From positions 496,001 through 560,000 of the forward strand of contig NZ_CP061296.1 of NCBI RefSeq assembly GCF_018687555.1: a DNA stretch of 64,000 bases. The letters run 5' to 3'. Shown here in pieces: positions 51,508-61,456 of the stretch. Under the pieces are notes generated by a model. It did no database searches and was not told the origin of the DNA. It saw only the letters and a program-made list of their open reading frames with translations. The number at the start of each line of letters is the position of its first letter. The stretch's first letter is position 1. Made by a program: the position numbers and the translations under genes. Origin of the DNA: Polynucleobacter sp. MWH-P3-07-1 (lineage in GTDB: Bacteria; Pseudomonadota; Gammaproteobacteria; Burkholderiales; Burkholderiaceae).

Positions 51508-52612
51508 TTAAACGCCTTGTTTCAGGCTAGCTTCAATAAAAGCATCAAGATCACCATCAAGCACCTTCTGGGTATTGGAAATCTCAACGTTGGTACGTAA
51601 GTCTTTAATACGGCTCTGGTCTAGAACATAAGAGCGAATTTGATGACCCCAGCCTACATCGGTTTTACTAGCCTCTAACTTATCTTGCTCAGCACGACGC
51701 TTTTGCATCTCATGCTCATAGAGGCGTGACTTGAGCATACTCATTGCCTCAGCACGGTTGCGGTGTTGGCTGCGGTCATTCTGACACTGAACCACGATGC
51801 CAGTTGGAATGTGCGTAAGACGCACTGCAGAGTCTGTTTTATTAATATGTTGACCGCCAGCACCTGAAGCGCGGTAGGTATCCGTCCGAATATCCGCTGG
51901 ATTGACTTCAATTTCGATGGAGTCATCAATCTCAGGATAGACATAGATGCTGGCAAATGAGGTGTGTCGACCATTAGAGGAGTCGAAGGGCGACTTCCGT
52001 ACTAAGCGATGCACTCCCGTCTCAGAGCGCAGATGACCGTAGGCGTATTCACCATCGACTTTGATGGTCGCGCTCTTGATGCCTGCTACATCGCCATCAG
52101 ACTCTTCAAGAATTTCGGTTTTGTAACCTTTGCGCTCACAATATTTTAGATATTGACGATAGAGCATGCTTGCCCAATCACAGGCCTCAGTCCCGCCTGC
52201 ACCGGCTTGAATATCAATGAAGCAGTTGCAAGAATCCATTTCATTGTGGAACATCCTGCGGAACTCCAGATCACCAATCAGCTGACTATAGCTCTCTGTG
52301 TCTTTTTCAATTGCGGAGATCGTCTCAAAATCATTTTCCTCTTTAGCCATCTCAAATAACTCGAGTGCACCCGTAATATTGCTATTGAGATTGGTGAGGG
52401 TGGCAACAACACCGTCAAGCAATTTCTTTTCTTTGCCAAGAGCTTGAGCTTTTTTTTGATCATCCCAAATTTTGGGATCTTCGAGAATGGAGTTAACTTC
52501 AGTGAGGCGGCGCGACTTTACATCAAAGTCAAAGATACCCCCGAAGGGCTTGCTCGCGCTCGAGCAGATCAGAGAGGGTATTGGAGATGGTATTGAGTTG
52601 TTCGGCTTCCAT
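51508..52612 (-). CDS. prfB: Peptide chain release factor 2 (needs +1 frameshift)
   Basis: Recognises UGA/UAA stops and releases the finished protein. The true start is ATG at 52612 ([20 protein letters not shown]). That frame meets an in-frame TGA at codon 28, and a +1 shift there joins it to the long downstream frame ([16 protein letters not shown]), giving 367 residues. The stop-reading SPF motif ([14 protein letters not shown]) and the catalytic GGQ ([15 protein letters not shown]) are clear. Gene callers that ignore the shift would start it in the wrong frame further upstream. Followed by lysS and preceded by recJ. Confidence 0.95.
52528..52543 (-). promoter_or_regulatory. prfB: Programmed +1 frameshift site of prfB
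   Basis: On the coding strand the site reads CGGGGGTATCTTTGAC: a Shine-Dalgarno-like G-run, three bases, then the slippery CTT followed by TGA and C. This is the classical RF2 autoregulatory element: low RF2 leaves the TGA unread, the ribosome slips forward and more RF2 is made. Confidence 0.95.
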
Positions 52613-52653
52613 CCCCTCATTATAAGGGGGTTATAGCTGGACCTTGACGAAGC

Positions 52654-54402
52654 CTAATTAGCGGGATTGTCGTCGTGCGCCTCAATCATCAGCTGAATAC
52701 GAGCCTGCCCTTGATAGCGGTCGGTGACTAGGCGATAGGCCAGCTTGGCGCGGTGGGGCAGGGTTTGGGTTCGATTGAACCAAACTCCAGTGATGGCTCT
52801 GCTAGCAGTGCTCCCAATCGGACGTAACTGCAAACGCAAGTGCTTCTCTTTCATGAGGCTTTGTTCTGAGATCTCAAATTCTCCATAGAAAACTGGCTGC
52901 GGAAATCCTTGACCCCAGATTTCTTCAGCCAGAAGATCGCCAAGCTCAGGAGTAAATTCATGTGGGGCTAAGCTGCCATCATGGCTATGGCTGCGTTCTA
53001 ATAAATCATCAGTAAGTAGTTCATCGGCAACTTTTTGAAAAGCAGCATCAAACTGAGCAAAGTCTGCTTTATGAATGGTCAGTCCTGCTGCCATGGCATG
53101 ACCACCAAACTTCAGAATCAAACCAGGCTCACGTTTAGAAACCAGATCTAGGGCATCACGCAGGTGAAAGCCAGCAATCGACCTACCAGAACCACGCAAT
53201 TCATTGCTGTCAGCACCATCAGCTGGTGCAAATACTAGGGCGGGGCGATTGAAGCGCTCCTTAAGGCGAGAGGCCACAATTCCAATCACCCCTTGATGCC
53301 AAGCCTCGTTCCATAGGCAGATGCTAGGCATATCACGCATGGCATCAGTAAGTTGATCATCGGCCAGTAATGCGAGAGCTTCTTCTTGCATGCCCGTTTC
53401 AATCACGCGACGCTCTCGATTGATGCGATCAAGTTCCTGAGCAATCGACAAAGCCTCACCCTGATCATCAGTCAAGAGCAGGCGAATACCCAAACTCATA
53501 TCAGCAAGCCTACCGGCAGCATTGAGTCTGGGGCCAATAGCAAAACCCAAGTCAAAAGCGTTTGCTTTACGAACATCTCTCACTGCGACCTGGAAGAGGG
53601 CTTGAATACCTGCTTGGCAAACGCCATTTCGAATGCGTTTTAATCCATTCGATACCAAGATGCGATTATTGCGATCGAGCTGAGCAACGTCTGCTACTGT
53701 ACCCAGCGCTACTAGGTCTAGGAGATTTTCAATCTTAGGTTGAGTCTCGGTGGTAAATTTTCCCCGCTGACGCAACTCTGCACGTAATGCCACTAAGAGA
53801 TAAAACATCACACCAACGCCTGCAAGTGCTTTACTTGGAAATGGACAGCCTACTTGGTTTGGATTCACAATTGCCGCCGCATTGGGAATGATGTCTGCTG
53901 GTAGGTGGTGATCGGTCACGATGACATCGATACCAAATTCACGAGCACGCTCAACACCTGCAGCACTTGCGATACCGTTATCAACGGTAATGAGATAGCG
54001 CGGCTTGGGTTTGAGCTCTGCCGCGAGCTCCACTACCTCAGGGGTCAGGCCATAACCCATCGTGAACCGATTGGGAACCAGAAACTGTATTGAGGCACTT
54101 TCTGCACCGAGTAGCTTGAGGCCACGCATCGCTACCGCACATGCCGTTGCGCCGTCGCAGTCATAGTCGGCAACAATTACGATGGATTCTCTTTTTCCCA
54201 GAATGTCTGCCAACAGACTGGCCGTACTTAAACAGTTCTTGAGTTCACTCGGAGAGAGTAGGTTTTTGAGTTCGAGAGATAAATCATCTGGCTTTTCAAC
54301 ACCTCGCGCTGCAAATAATCTAGCAAGCAATGGGTTTAAACCACTTTGCTCTAACCACTTGGCAGCCCTCTCAGAGTAGGGGCGGTGCTGAAAGAGGCTC
54401 AT
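52654..54402 (-). CDS. recJ: Single-strand-specific exonuclease RecJ
   Basis: 5'-3' ssDNA exonuclease used in recombination and mismatch repair. The DHH phosphoesterase motifs are visible: VADYDCDGATACAVAM near residue 81 and VTDHHLPADIIPNAAAIVNP near 156. The DHHA1 region has GGHAMAAGLTIHKADFAQFD, and an OB-like C-terminus binds DNA. The length is 582 residues. Its ATG overlaps the stop of the upstream hypothetical gene (ATGA). It precedes prfB by 41 bases. Confidence 0.96.
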   Translation of the reverse strand: MSLFQHRPYSERAAKWLEQSGLNPLLARLFAARGVEKPDDLSLELKNLLSPSELKNCLSTASLLADILGKRESIVIVADYDCDGATACAVAMRGLKLLGAESASIQFLVPNRFTMGYGLTPEVVELAAELKPKPRYLITVDNGIASAAGVERAREFGIDVIVTDHHLPADIIPNAAAIVNPNQVGCPFPSKALAGVGVMFYLLVALRAELRQRGKFTTETQPKIENLLDLVALGTVADVAQLDRNNRILVSNGLKRIRNGVCQAGIQALFQVAVRDVRKANAFDLGFAIGPRLNAAGRLADMSLGIRLLLTDDQGEALSIAQELDRINRERRVIETGMQEEALALLADDQLTDAMRDMPSICLWNEAWHQGVIGIVASRLKERFNRPALVFAPADGADSNELRGSGRSIAGFHLRDALDLVSKREPGLILKFGGHAMAAGLTIHKADFAQFDAAFQKVADELLTDDLLERSHSHDGSLAPHEFTPELGDLLAEEIWGQGFPQPVFYGEFEISEQSLMKEKHLRLQLRPIGSTASRAITGVWFNRTQTLPHRAKLAYRLVTDRYQGQARIQLMIEAHDDNPAN

Positions 54403-55358
54403 GAACCTGTTCCAATCATGTCTTGCCAGGATATTTTTTTAGCTTTTCGCCAGAACATCCAGGACTGCTGATGCAATGATTTGCGAGTAAATGTGCGTTC
54501 ACGAAAACGACCATTGGGAAAGTCAATCAGGATCACTTCATCGAGTTGTTTATTTTCTAGAGCAGTCGATAGCATTCCCCAAATCGATTCTGGATCATCT
54601 GTATAGGCAAATCCCGCTTCCAGTTGGTCTGGATTAATATTAGCCGACTGAGGAATATTCAGAAACTTCGCGAGCCCCATGAGAAGCGGTTTGTTGCTGT
54701 AAATGGTTTTGATTTCCTTGAAGCAGTTGGGAGCCTCAACATCGGCTAATTTTCCAATTCCGCTAATCCAAATGGAGTTGATACTGGATTTACCAGATTG
54801 TTCACGAACCTGATTGATGGCATCGATATGCCAAAGCATCTGGATTTCATTTTGGAGCTTGCGCCATCTTTTGGATACACCTTCTTCATTGCTGTCACGC
54901 GGCATCCACCAGTCAATATTGCGCCCGTGGGATTGATCTAGACTGTGCGTTGCGAGACTGGCGAACGGTCCGGCAGGTATGAAATAAAAAGAGGCATTAT
55001 GAAAAAGCAGGGGACTTTGAAAATCTTCCTCTAGTAATGGCAGGATCGGCTTAAGTAGTGCGTTAGATTCTTCTTGCGTCAGTCCAAGCTGAGTTTGGTT
55101 TAGGAGCACTAGGTGATCTCGTGTCGCATGAAGATGAACTGGCTGTAGGCAAGCAATCGACAGCTGGGGATCTATGACAAGATCAGACTGTCCCAATAAG
55201 AGAATCGGGGCAATCGGCACCCGCTTACCCAGGAGAAAACGCTCCTGCGGCAGTCCACAGGGCGGCTGTTCAGCCTGAGGGTCGAGAGCATCCTCCCCGC
55301 CGATCATCAGGGTAAACCGGCGGACAGGTTTGGAATTGGTATTGGGTTCGATGGCCAT
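54399..55358 (-). CDS. Conserved hypothetical protein upstream of recJ
   Basis: A 319-residue cytoplasmic-looking protein with the phrases GLPQERFLLGKRVPIAPILL, HLHATRDHLVLLNQTQLGLT, WWMPRDSNEEGVSKRWRKLQ and NSIWISGIGKL. Burkholderiales genomes carry a similar gene at this place between lolC and recJ, sometimes labelled regulatory or phosphoglycerate-mutase-like (COG4255). I recall this only loosely and see no catalytic motif. It is translationally coupled to recJ by a four-base overlap and divergent from lolC. Confidence 0.75.
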   Translation of the reverse strand: MAIEPNTNSKPVRRFTLMIGGEDALDPQAEQPPCGLPQERFLLGKRVPIAPILLLGQSDLVIDPQLSIACLQPVHLHATRDHLVLLNQTQLGLTQEESNALLKPILPLLEEDFQSPLLFHNASFYFIPAGPFASLATHSLDQSHGRNIDWWMPRDSNEEGVSKRWRKLQNEIQMLWHIDAINQVREQSGKSSINSIWISGIGKLADVEAPNCFKEIKTIYSNKPLLMGLAKFLNIPQSANINPDQLEAGFAYTDDPESIWGMLSTALENKQLDEVILIDFPNGRFRERTFTRKSLHQQSWMFWRKAKKISWQDMIGTGS

Positions 55359-55425
55359 TTCCTTGATTTTAGGTGGGATTTGATTATTCCATCGGTTTAG
55401 CTTGGTAATTCACTAAACTGTTGGG

Positions 55426-56688
55426 ATGTTGAAATTTCCCCTTGAGCTCGAAATTGGCTTGCGCTACACCCGTTCTAAGCGCCGCAAGGCGATTGGTAAG
55501 CGCGACGGCTTCCTTTCCTTTATCTCGGGCATCTCCACGATTGGGATCGCCTTGGGAGTAGCATCCCTGATTGTGGTGCTCTCGGTCATGAATGGCTTCC
55601 AAAAAGAGGTGCGGGATCGGATGCTATCCGTTCTTTCCCATATTGAAATTAGTGCGCCTGATGGCTTGGCGAACTGGCAGCCCTTAGCGCTGACTGTTGC
55701 CGCTCAGCCTCATGTTCTTGGGGTTGCTCCGATGGTTGGCTCTCAGGGTTTGTTGAGTCGCGGTGGGGCAATGCGTGGCGTATCGATACGGGGTGTCTCA
55801 CCCAGCGAAGAGATCAAGGTATCGGATTTACCGAAGCAATTTATTTCTGGAAGTATTGATGATCTCAAGCCGGGGAGTTTTGGGGTTGCCTTAGGCTCAC
55901 AACTGGCAGCCATTATTGGTGCCAATGTGGGCGATCGAGTGAACTTGATTGTTCCAGAGGCTGATCTCACACCAGCAGGCGCCTTACCGAGAATGCGCAC
56001 CTTACAAGTCGTGGGTATTGTGGATAGTGGCCATTACGAATTCGATAGCTCATTAGTCATCCTGCATTGGCAAGATGCTGCGGCTTTGTTGCGGATGCGC
56101 GATCCCACGGGTTTGCGGGTCAAGGTTGACAATATGCAGCGAGCACCTGAGATTGCCAATCAAATAGCTGCAGTATTGCCTGATTCGGTTTGGATTTCTG
56201 ACTGGTCCCGCACCAATCGCAATTGGTTTGCAGCAGTTCAAACCGAGAAAAAAATGATGTTCATTATTTTGACTTTGATCATTGCGGTAGCTGCATTCAA
56301 CTTAGTCTCCACCTTAGTCATGACTGTGAATGAGAAGCAAGCAGACATTGCCATTTTGCGAACCATGGGCGCTAGTCCTGGAATGATTCAGCGCATCTTT
56401 TTAGTTCAAGGTTTGGCCATTGGCTTATTGGGTTCTTTGGCTGGGGTTGCCTTTGGATTATTAATTGCGCTCAACATTGATGTCATCGTTCCAGCAATTG
56501 AGGCGATCTTTAGGGTGCGCTTCTTACCCCGCGATGTGTATTTCATTAGTGAGCTACCATCGGATGTTCATCTTGCAGATGTTCTGACAGTGGGATTGAT
56601 GGCTTTTGGTTTATCAGTATTAGCTACCCTATATCCAAGCCGTAGAGCCTCGAAGGTCCAGCCTGCGGAGGCGCTGCGTTATGAGTAA
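55426..56688 (+). CDS. lolC: Lipoprotein-releasing ABC permease LolC/LolE
   Basis: Membrane subunit that extracts mature lipoproteins from the inner membrane and hands them to LolA. One N-terminal helix ([20 protein letters not shown] region) is followed by a large periplasmic domain. Three C-terminal helices follow, with the FtsX-type segment [20 protein letters not shown] and the end [18 protein letters not shown]. Only one permease gene is present, so a LolF-like single permease (dimer of one subunit) is likely. The stop overlaps lolD by 8 bases. Confidence 0.93.
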   Translation: MLKFPLELEIGLRYTRSKRRKAIGKRDGFLSFISGISTIGIALGVASLIVVLSVMNGFQKEVRDRMLSVLSHIEISAPDGLANWQPLALTVAAQPHVLGVAPMVGSQGLLSRGGAMRGVSIRGVSPSEEIKVSDLPKQFISGSIDDLKPGSFGVALGSQLAAIIGANVGDRVNLIVPEADLTPAGALPRMRTLQVVGIVDSGHYEFDSSLVILHWQDAAALLRMRDPTGLRVKVDNMQRAPEIANQIAAVLPDSVWISDWSRTNRNWFAAVQTEKKMMFIILTLIIAVAAFNLVSTLVMTVNEKQADIAILRTMGASPGMIQRIFLVQGLAIGLLGSLAGVAFGLLIALNIDVIVPAIEAIFRVRFLPRDVYFISELPSDVHLADVLTVGLMAFGLSVLATLYPSRRASKVQPAEALRYE

Positions 56689-57376
56689 TACGAACTCTGT
56701 AGTTCTCAGCGCTAACGGCTTAGCGAAAACCTACGGTCAAGGTGATTCTGCGGTTGAGGTTCTCAAGGCAATCGATTTACAGGTTTTTCCCTCAGAGAAA
56801 CTCGCTATTGTGGGATCTTCTGGATCTGGAAAAAGTACGCTCTTACATCTATTGGGTGGTTTGGATAAGCCCACTAGTGGCACAGTCACTTTGGCTGGAG
56901 AAAACCTCAATCAACTTTCGACCAAAAAACTCGATCAGCTCCGCAATCGTAGTCTAGGCTTTGTATATCAGTTTCATCATCTCTTGGATGAATTTACTGC
57001 TCTAGAGAATGTAGCTCTGCCACTTCGCATCAGAGGTCTAGGTGGCGACGAGTCTTTAGCCCGTGCGAGCGCCATTCTGAAGCAAGTAGGTTTATCAGCT
57101 CGAGAAAAGCATACCCCTGGCGAATTATCAGGAGGAGAGCGCCAACGGGTTGCGGTTGCGAGAGCCTTAGTTGGTAACCCCGCCTGTGTGTTGGCTGACG
57201 AACCGACAGGCAATCTCGATACTGAAACCGCTGATGGTGTTTTTGACTTGATGTTAAGTATTGCTCGGGAGCAAGGGACCGCATTCGTGATTGTGACGCA
57301 CGATCCTATTCGCGCTCAACGTTGCGATCGCATTATGCAACTAGAGCGCGGAGTATTGAGGACCTTTGCTGGATGA
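56681..57376 (+). CDS. lolD: Lipoprotein-releasing ABC ATPase LolD
   Basis: ATPase that powers lipoprotein extraction with the LolC permease. Walker A is [19 protein letters not shown] at about residues 45-52, the signature is [19 protein letters not shown] near 145, and Walker B is [12 protein letters not shown]. The length is 231 residues. It overlaps lolC upstream and tatD downstream (ATGA), forming a lolC-lolD-tatD-comEC run. Confidence 0.96.
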   Translation: MSNTNSVVLSANGLAKTYGQGDSAVEVLKAIDLQVFPSEKLAIVGSSGSGKSTLLHLLGGLDKPTSGTVTLAGENLNQLSTKKLDQLRNRSLGFVYQFHHLLDEFTALENVALPLRIRGLGGDESLARASAILKQVGLSAREKHTPGELSGGERQRVAVARALVGNPACVLADEPTGNLDTETADGVFDLMLSIAREQGTAFVIVTHDPIRAQRCDRIMQLERGVLRTFAG

Positions 57377-58200
57377 GCGTAAGCCCTTCGTGGGTTGATA
57401 CTCACTGCCATCTAGATGCCCCTGAATTATTTCCCAATCTTCTGACGATCTTGGAGGAGGCCGCTCAAAAAGGTGTCAAGGCGATTTTGATTCCTGCAGT
57501 TCAGGCCGGTGACTTTGATCACGTTAAAGCTTTAGCCCATGACTATGCAAAACAAATCCCGGGTTTGGTCTATACCCTAGGAATTCATCCTTTGTATATT
57601 CAGAAAGCAAAGGAGAGTGATCTTCTGGTGTTGAAGGAAAAGATTGAGACTAATCTTGAGGATCCTCGCTTTGTTGGGATTGGTGAAATTGGCCTAGATT
57701 ATTTTGTAGAGGGTTTAGACCCATTAAGGCAAGATTTTTTCTTTCAAGGGCAGTTGGATTTAGCACAGCAGTTTCAATTGCCCGTCGTACTTCATATTCG
57801 GCGTTCTCAAGATGCAATACTCAAAGCATTGCGTCAAAGAACTTTACCAGGAGGGATTGCGCATGCCTTCAATGGGAGTTTCCAGCAAGCCGAACAATTG
57901 ATTGGGATGAACTTTAAGCTTGGTTTTGGTGGCGCAGCTACTTACACGCGAGCACTGCAAATCCGTCGCTTACTAACAGAGTTGCCACTCGATAGCATCG
58001 TTACTGAAACTGACGCTCCTGATATTCCTCCAGCATGGCTAAGAGATGAGGGAGCAGAATGTAATTCACCAAGCTATTTGCCCAGAATTGCGTCAGAGTT
58101 GGCGGATATTAGGGGCATTAGCCACGATCAGTTTGCACTGGCTGTGAGGCAAAATGCATCACAAGCTTTGCCACGCTGGTCCTCATTCCTCTCCTTCTAA
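57373..58200 (+). CDS. TatD-family metal-dependent hydrolase (YcfH-like)
   Basis: TIM-barrel metallo-hydrolase, probably a DNase or related phosphoesterase. The metal ligands appear in order: [23 protein letters not shown] (Glu), VVLHIRRSQ (His), GIAHAFNGS (His) and [10 protein letters not shown] (Asp). The start is ATG at 57373, overlapping the lolD stop as ATGA; the open frame 17 codons upstream is not family-like. About 275 residues. In E. coli the homologue YcfH is also near lolCDE. Confidence 0.92.
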   Translation: MSVSPSWVDTHCHLDAPELFPNLLTILEEAAQKGVKAILIPAVQAGDFDHVKALAHDYAKQIPGLVYTLGIHPLYIQKAKESDLLVLKEKIETNLEDPRFVGIGEIGLDYFVEGLDPLRQDFFFQGQLDLAQQFQLPVVLHIRRSQDAILKALRQRTLPGGIAHAFNGSFQQAEQLIGMNFKLGFGGAATYTRALQIRRLLTELPLDSIVTETDAPDIPPAWLRDEGAECNSPSYLPRIASELADIRGISHDQFALAVRQNASQALPRWSSFLSF

Positions 58201-58206
58201 AGATCC

Positions 58207-60660
58207 TTGCGTTTAGCTATTTCGGCGTTTATCGCCGGGGGATCTCTTCTTCTATTTTTGCCTGCGGTGCCGGCAAACTATCTCTCGATCGCATCAGTGT
58301 TGACAGCGCTATTGTTGCTAGCAATCTTTTACCTCGGTCATCCTCAGATCAAGCTTGTATTAGTCATCATTCTGGCTTTTACGCTTGGGTTCTGTTGGAA
58401 TGCCTACTATGCTGATCAACGGTTAGACCATGTTTTGCCTAACTCATTGGATGGCGCAGAGTTCGAGCTGATCGGCCGGGTAGATGCCTTGCCCCAAGGG
58501 AATTCGCAGGGAAGCAGATTTGCGTTTGAAGTAGAGAAAAGTACTTCGCGAGAAAACACAGAAGTATTTACTCCGCGGATTTATCTTAGTTGGAATCCTG
58601 CTTGGAAAAATACGAATACCATTCCTGAAATCATTCCGGGGCAGCGTTGGAAATTCAAGGTGAAGTTAAAGCAGCCCTATGGTTTGCTCAATCCCCATAC
58701 ATTTGACTTTGAACGTTGGGCATTTCAACAGGATTACGGTGCTACTGGATCGGTTCGGTCAGGTGAGTTACTGGAGACTAATGCGATTGGCTGGTTCGAT
58801 TTTCGTTTGGGTATGGAGCGCAAGCGGTGGCAGTTGCGTGAGAAAATTCAGCGTTTACTGCCTAAGGATGCCCGCTACCAAGGAGTGTTAGTGGCTCTGG
58901 TGCTAGGTGATCAAAATGCGATCGAACAAGATGATTGGCGAATATTCAATGCAACCGGCATTGGACATTTAATTTCAATCTCGGGCTTGCATGTCACTAT
59001 GTTAGCTGGGGTGGGGGCAGTGATCGCAGCTAAGGTATGGCGCAGGAGATCATTACCGCTTTATATCCCGGTTGCTAAAGTCGCAGCAATCATCGGCTTT
59101 CTCACTGCTTTTATCTACACCTGGTTGGCGGGCTTCCAGATACCAGCACAAAGAACGATGTATATGGTTGGGGTAGTAGCCTTTGCTTTATGGAATGGCC
59201 GCAATCCCCGATCGTTTGATATTTGGTGGTGGGCCCTCTTTTTTGTTTTGCTGATTGATCCAATGGCGCCCTACACGCCTGGCTTTTGGCTCTCCTTTGG
59301 TGCTGTAGCTGCCATTCTCTATTCCATGAAAGACGCAAAGGGCTTATTGGGTATTCCCACTGGTAAAGAGTTTGATAGTGTTTGGCAAGACCGTATTAGG
59401 ATGGCCTTATCGGAAGCTTGTCGGGTGCAAGCAGTGGTAACCATTGCCTTGCTCCCGCTTACTTATTATTGGTTCTATCAAACCTCGATTGTGTCGCCCA
59501 TTGCAAATACTTTGGCGATTCCGGTGGTGAGTTATGTAGTCACTCCTTTTGCTATCGCCGGCGCTCTTTTACCCGAGTGGTTGGGAGAATGGTTTTTAAA
59601 ACTAGCTCATTTATCAATGGAGTATTTGGGGATCGCATTAACAAAATTTGCTGGTTTATCGTGGGCAGTGCACCGCTCCCACGAGCCTACTATCTGGGCA
59701 TTAAGTATTGCCAGCCTTGGTGTGATTATGGCGATTCGACCTGGAGATTTGCTGGATAGCTGGAAGTCACGGGTATGCGGAGCTTGCTTATCCAGTGTTT
59801 TATTTATTCCACCATTACCCCATCTCAAGCCCGGGCAGTTTAGGGCAACCGTCTTAGACATTGGGCAGGTAACAGCAGTGTTGATTGAGACAGCGACAAA
59901 GACGCTGCTCTATGACACCGGCCCAACTCACGGAATGAAGGATGATGCAGGTAGGCGGGTCATTATTCCTTTTTTACTAGGAAGTGGCATTCATGAGATT
60001 GATCGCTTGGTAATTAGTCACAGCGATAGCGACCATATTGGTGGAGCTACATCCTTACTCAAGGAGATACGGTTTCGTTCGATGATGGGATCATTACCAG
60101 AAAACAATCCCTTATTAAGCAATCTGAATAGAAGATCTATTTCAGCCCTGCCATGTCGTTATGGTCAGCAATGGGAGTGGGATAGGGTGACATTTAAAGT
60201 ATGGCATCCAGAGGAGGGCACCAACTTTGAGCTTGAGTATCCGATGAAACCCAATGAAATGAGTTGTGTTTTGGAAATCAGTAATGATCGCTATTCTTTA
60301 TGGATGACTGGAGATGTTGAGAAATATGGCGAAGCGGAAATTGTCAGAAGGTTGGCCAATGAGGGGTATTCGAAAAGTAATGACAAGGAAGTGATTTTCA
60401 TGGCGCCTCACCATGGGAGCAAAACATCCTCTTCAGTTGGTTTGCTTGAGGCGCTTAATCCAAGTCAAGCATTTGCTCAAAACGGACATTTAAACCGCTA
60501 TGGACATCCGCATCCAACAGTTACCCAGCGCTATCAGGGCTTGAATATTCCGTTTTATCAAACGCCAAAGACGGGCGCTCAGATTTGGAGTTTCGGATCG
60601 AGTGCAATCTCAAAGATCGATTGGCGATTTCAGGAAGCAAGGATATGGCATAGGAAATAA
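58207..60660 (+). CDS. comEC: DNA uptake channel ComEC/Rec2
   Basis: Inner-membrane protein that carries transforming DNA into the cytoplasm. The translation starts at TTG and has N-terminal helices, a DUF4131/OB domain (GAEFELIGRVDALPQ), then the competence domain (ATGIGHLISISGLHVTMLAG) with many helices. A C-terminal metallo-beta-lactamase domain follows (VISHSDSDHIGGATSLLK; MAPHHGSKTSS). The length of 817 residues is full and undamaged, so natural transformation is possible. It follows tatD by 6 bases. Confidence 0.93.
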   Translation: MRLAISAFIAGGSLLLFLPAVPANYLSIASVLTALLLLAIFYLGHPQIKLVLVIILAFTLGFCWNAYYADQRLDHVLPNSLDGAEFELIGRVDALPQGNSQGSRFAFEVEKSTSRENTEVFTPRIYLSWNPAWKNTNTIPEIIPGQRWKFKVKLKQPYGLLNPHTFDFERWAFQQDYGATGSVRSGELLETNAIGWFDFRLGMERKRWQLREKIQRLLPKDARYQGVLVALVLGDQNAIEQDDWRIFNATGIGHLISISGLHVTMLAGVGAVIAAKVWRRRSLPLYIPVAKVAAIIGFLTAFIYTWLAGFQIPAQRTMYMVGVVAFALWNGRNPRSFDIWWWALFFVLLIDPMAPYTPGFWLSFGAVAAILYSMKDAKGLLGIPTGKEFDSVWQDRIRMALSEACRVQAVVTIALLPLTYYWFYQTSIVSPIANTLAIPVVSYVVTPFAIAGALLPEWLGEWFLKLAHLSMEYLGIALTKFAGLSWAVHRSHEPTIWALSIASLGVIMAIRPGDLLDSWKSRVCGACLSSVLFIPPLPHLKPGQFRATVLDIGQVTAVLIETATKTLLYDTGPTHGMKDDAGRRVIIPFLLGSGIHEIDRLVISHSDSDHIGGATSLLKEIRFRSMMGSLPENNPLLSNLNRRSISALPCRYGQQWEWDRVTFKVWHPEEGTNFELEYPMKPNEMSCVLEISNDRYSLWMTGDVEKYGEAEIVRRLANEGYSKSNDKEVIFMAPHHGSKTSSSVGLLEALNPSQAFAQNGHLNRYGHPHPTVTQRYQGLNIPFYQTPKTGAQIWSFGSSAISKIDWRFQEARIWHRK

Positions 60661-60680
60661 ATCCTAAGCCAAAATTCTGA

Positions 60681-61082
60681 TTACTGTTTTGATCGTTTAA
60701 CCGTCATTGGGCAGGTTGTTCTGAACAATTCTGTTTTAATGAAGATGGGTTTTCCAGTTGCGGCATCAACCCCAATTCGGGTAACCCCATCACTTAAAGA
60801 ATAATCAGCTGTGTTGTAGAGCAATTGCTCTTTTGTTCTTTGCAAATTGGGATATTCAATTTCTCTATAGCAATTAAGTACCAAGCCATCTTTGACGCAA
60901 CTCCTCTCAGACATTTGATTGGCATCAATCTCGTAGTGTCGCTTCTGTTGAGTTGTGCGGATGATAGATCCGGAGTCTGATATTTCGGTGTAGGTGCCTT
61001 CACAGTCGAGTGAAAAGCTAGTTTGCGAGCCCTTTGAGCAAGCAAGCAATAAAAAGACGGATAACAGTAAATATTTTTTCAT
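60681..61082 (-). CDS. Small hypothetical lipoprotein
   Basis: A 133-residue predicted lipoprotein: MKKYLLLSVFLLLACSKGSQ carries a clear lipobox (LLAC). The mature part has four more Cys (DCEGTYTE, SCVKDGLVLNCY, TTCPMTV), suggesting two disulfides. Function unknown. Convergent with comEC and the last chromosomal gene before the element junction. Confidence 0.7.
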   Translation of the reverse strand: MKKYLLLSVFLLLACSKGSQTSFSLDCEGTYTEISDSGSIIRTTQQKRHYEIDANQMSERSCVKDGLVLNCYREIEYPNLQRTKEQLLYNTADYSLSDGVTRIGVDAATGKPIFIKTELFRTTCPMTVKRSKQ

Positions 61083-61199
61083 CTCAGCCCCTAGTCTGAT
61101 TGGGTCAAACGGATATTGATTATTCTTTTTGTAATCATATCTTAGACGAGCCCGAGATGAATATCTAGGCTAGGATGCTATATATGCAGGAATAGAAAA

Positions 61200-61217
61200 G
61201 GGATACTTTCGTATCCC
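61200..61217 (-). terminator. Terminator on the minus strand beside the tRNA remnant
   Basis: Read on the minus strand, GGGATAC-GAAA-GTATCCC forms a hairpin with a stable tetraloop, directly followed by TTTTC. It lies 21 bases downstream of the tRNA-fMet 3' end, where the terminator of the original tRNA transcript should be. The DNA between this point and the lipoprotein gene (61083-61199) shows nothing else that I can support. Confidence 0.8.
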
Positions 61218-61237
61218 TCTGTTCTATATAGCTAATT

Positions 61238-61302
<65 letters not shown>

Positions 61303-61415
61303 CAAGTCCTTATAAAACCTCAAATCCCCAGTAAGTATAAGCCTAAACCAAATAAATACATGGCTTATAGGTTATTCCGAATTATTCCCCAATTTTCCCA
61401 AATGTTGCTAGAATT

Positions 61416-61437
61416 TGCCTACACAGTGCCTACACAG
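61416..61437. repeat. Tandem 11-base direct repeat before the integrase
   Basis: TGCCTACACAG occurs twice with no gap, 19 bases before the integrase ATG. Tandem direct repeats in this position are typical of arm-type sites for the integrase N-terminal domain or for an excisionase; this role is inferred. Confidence 0.6.
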
Positions 61438-61456
61438 CCAAAAAGGTCTAAATTCG

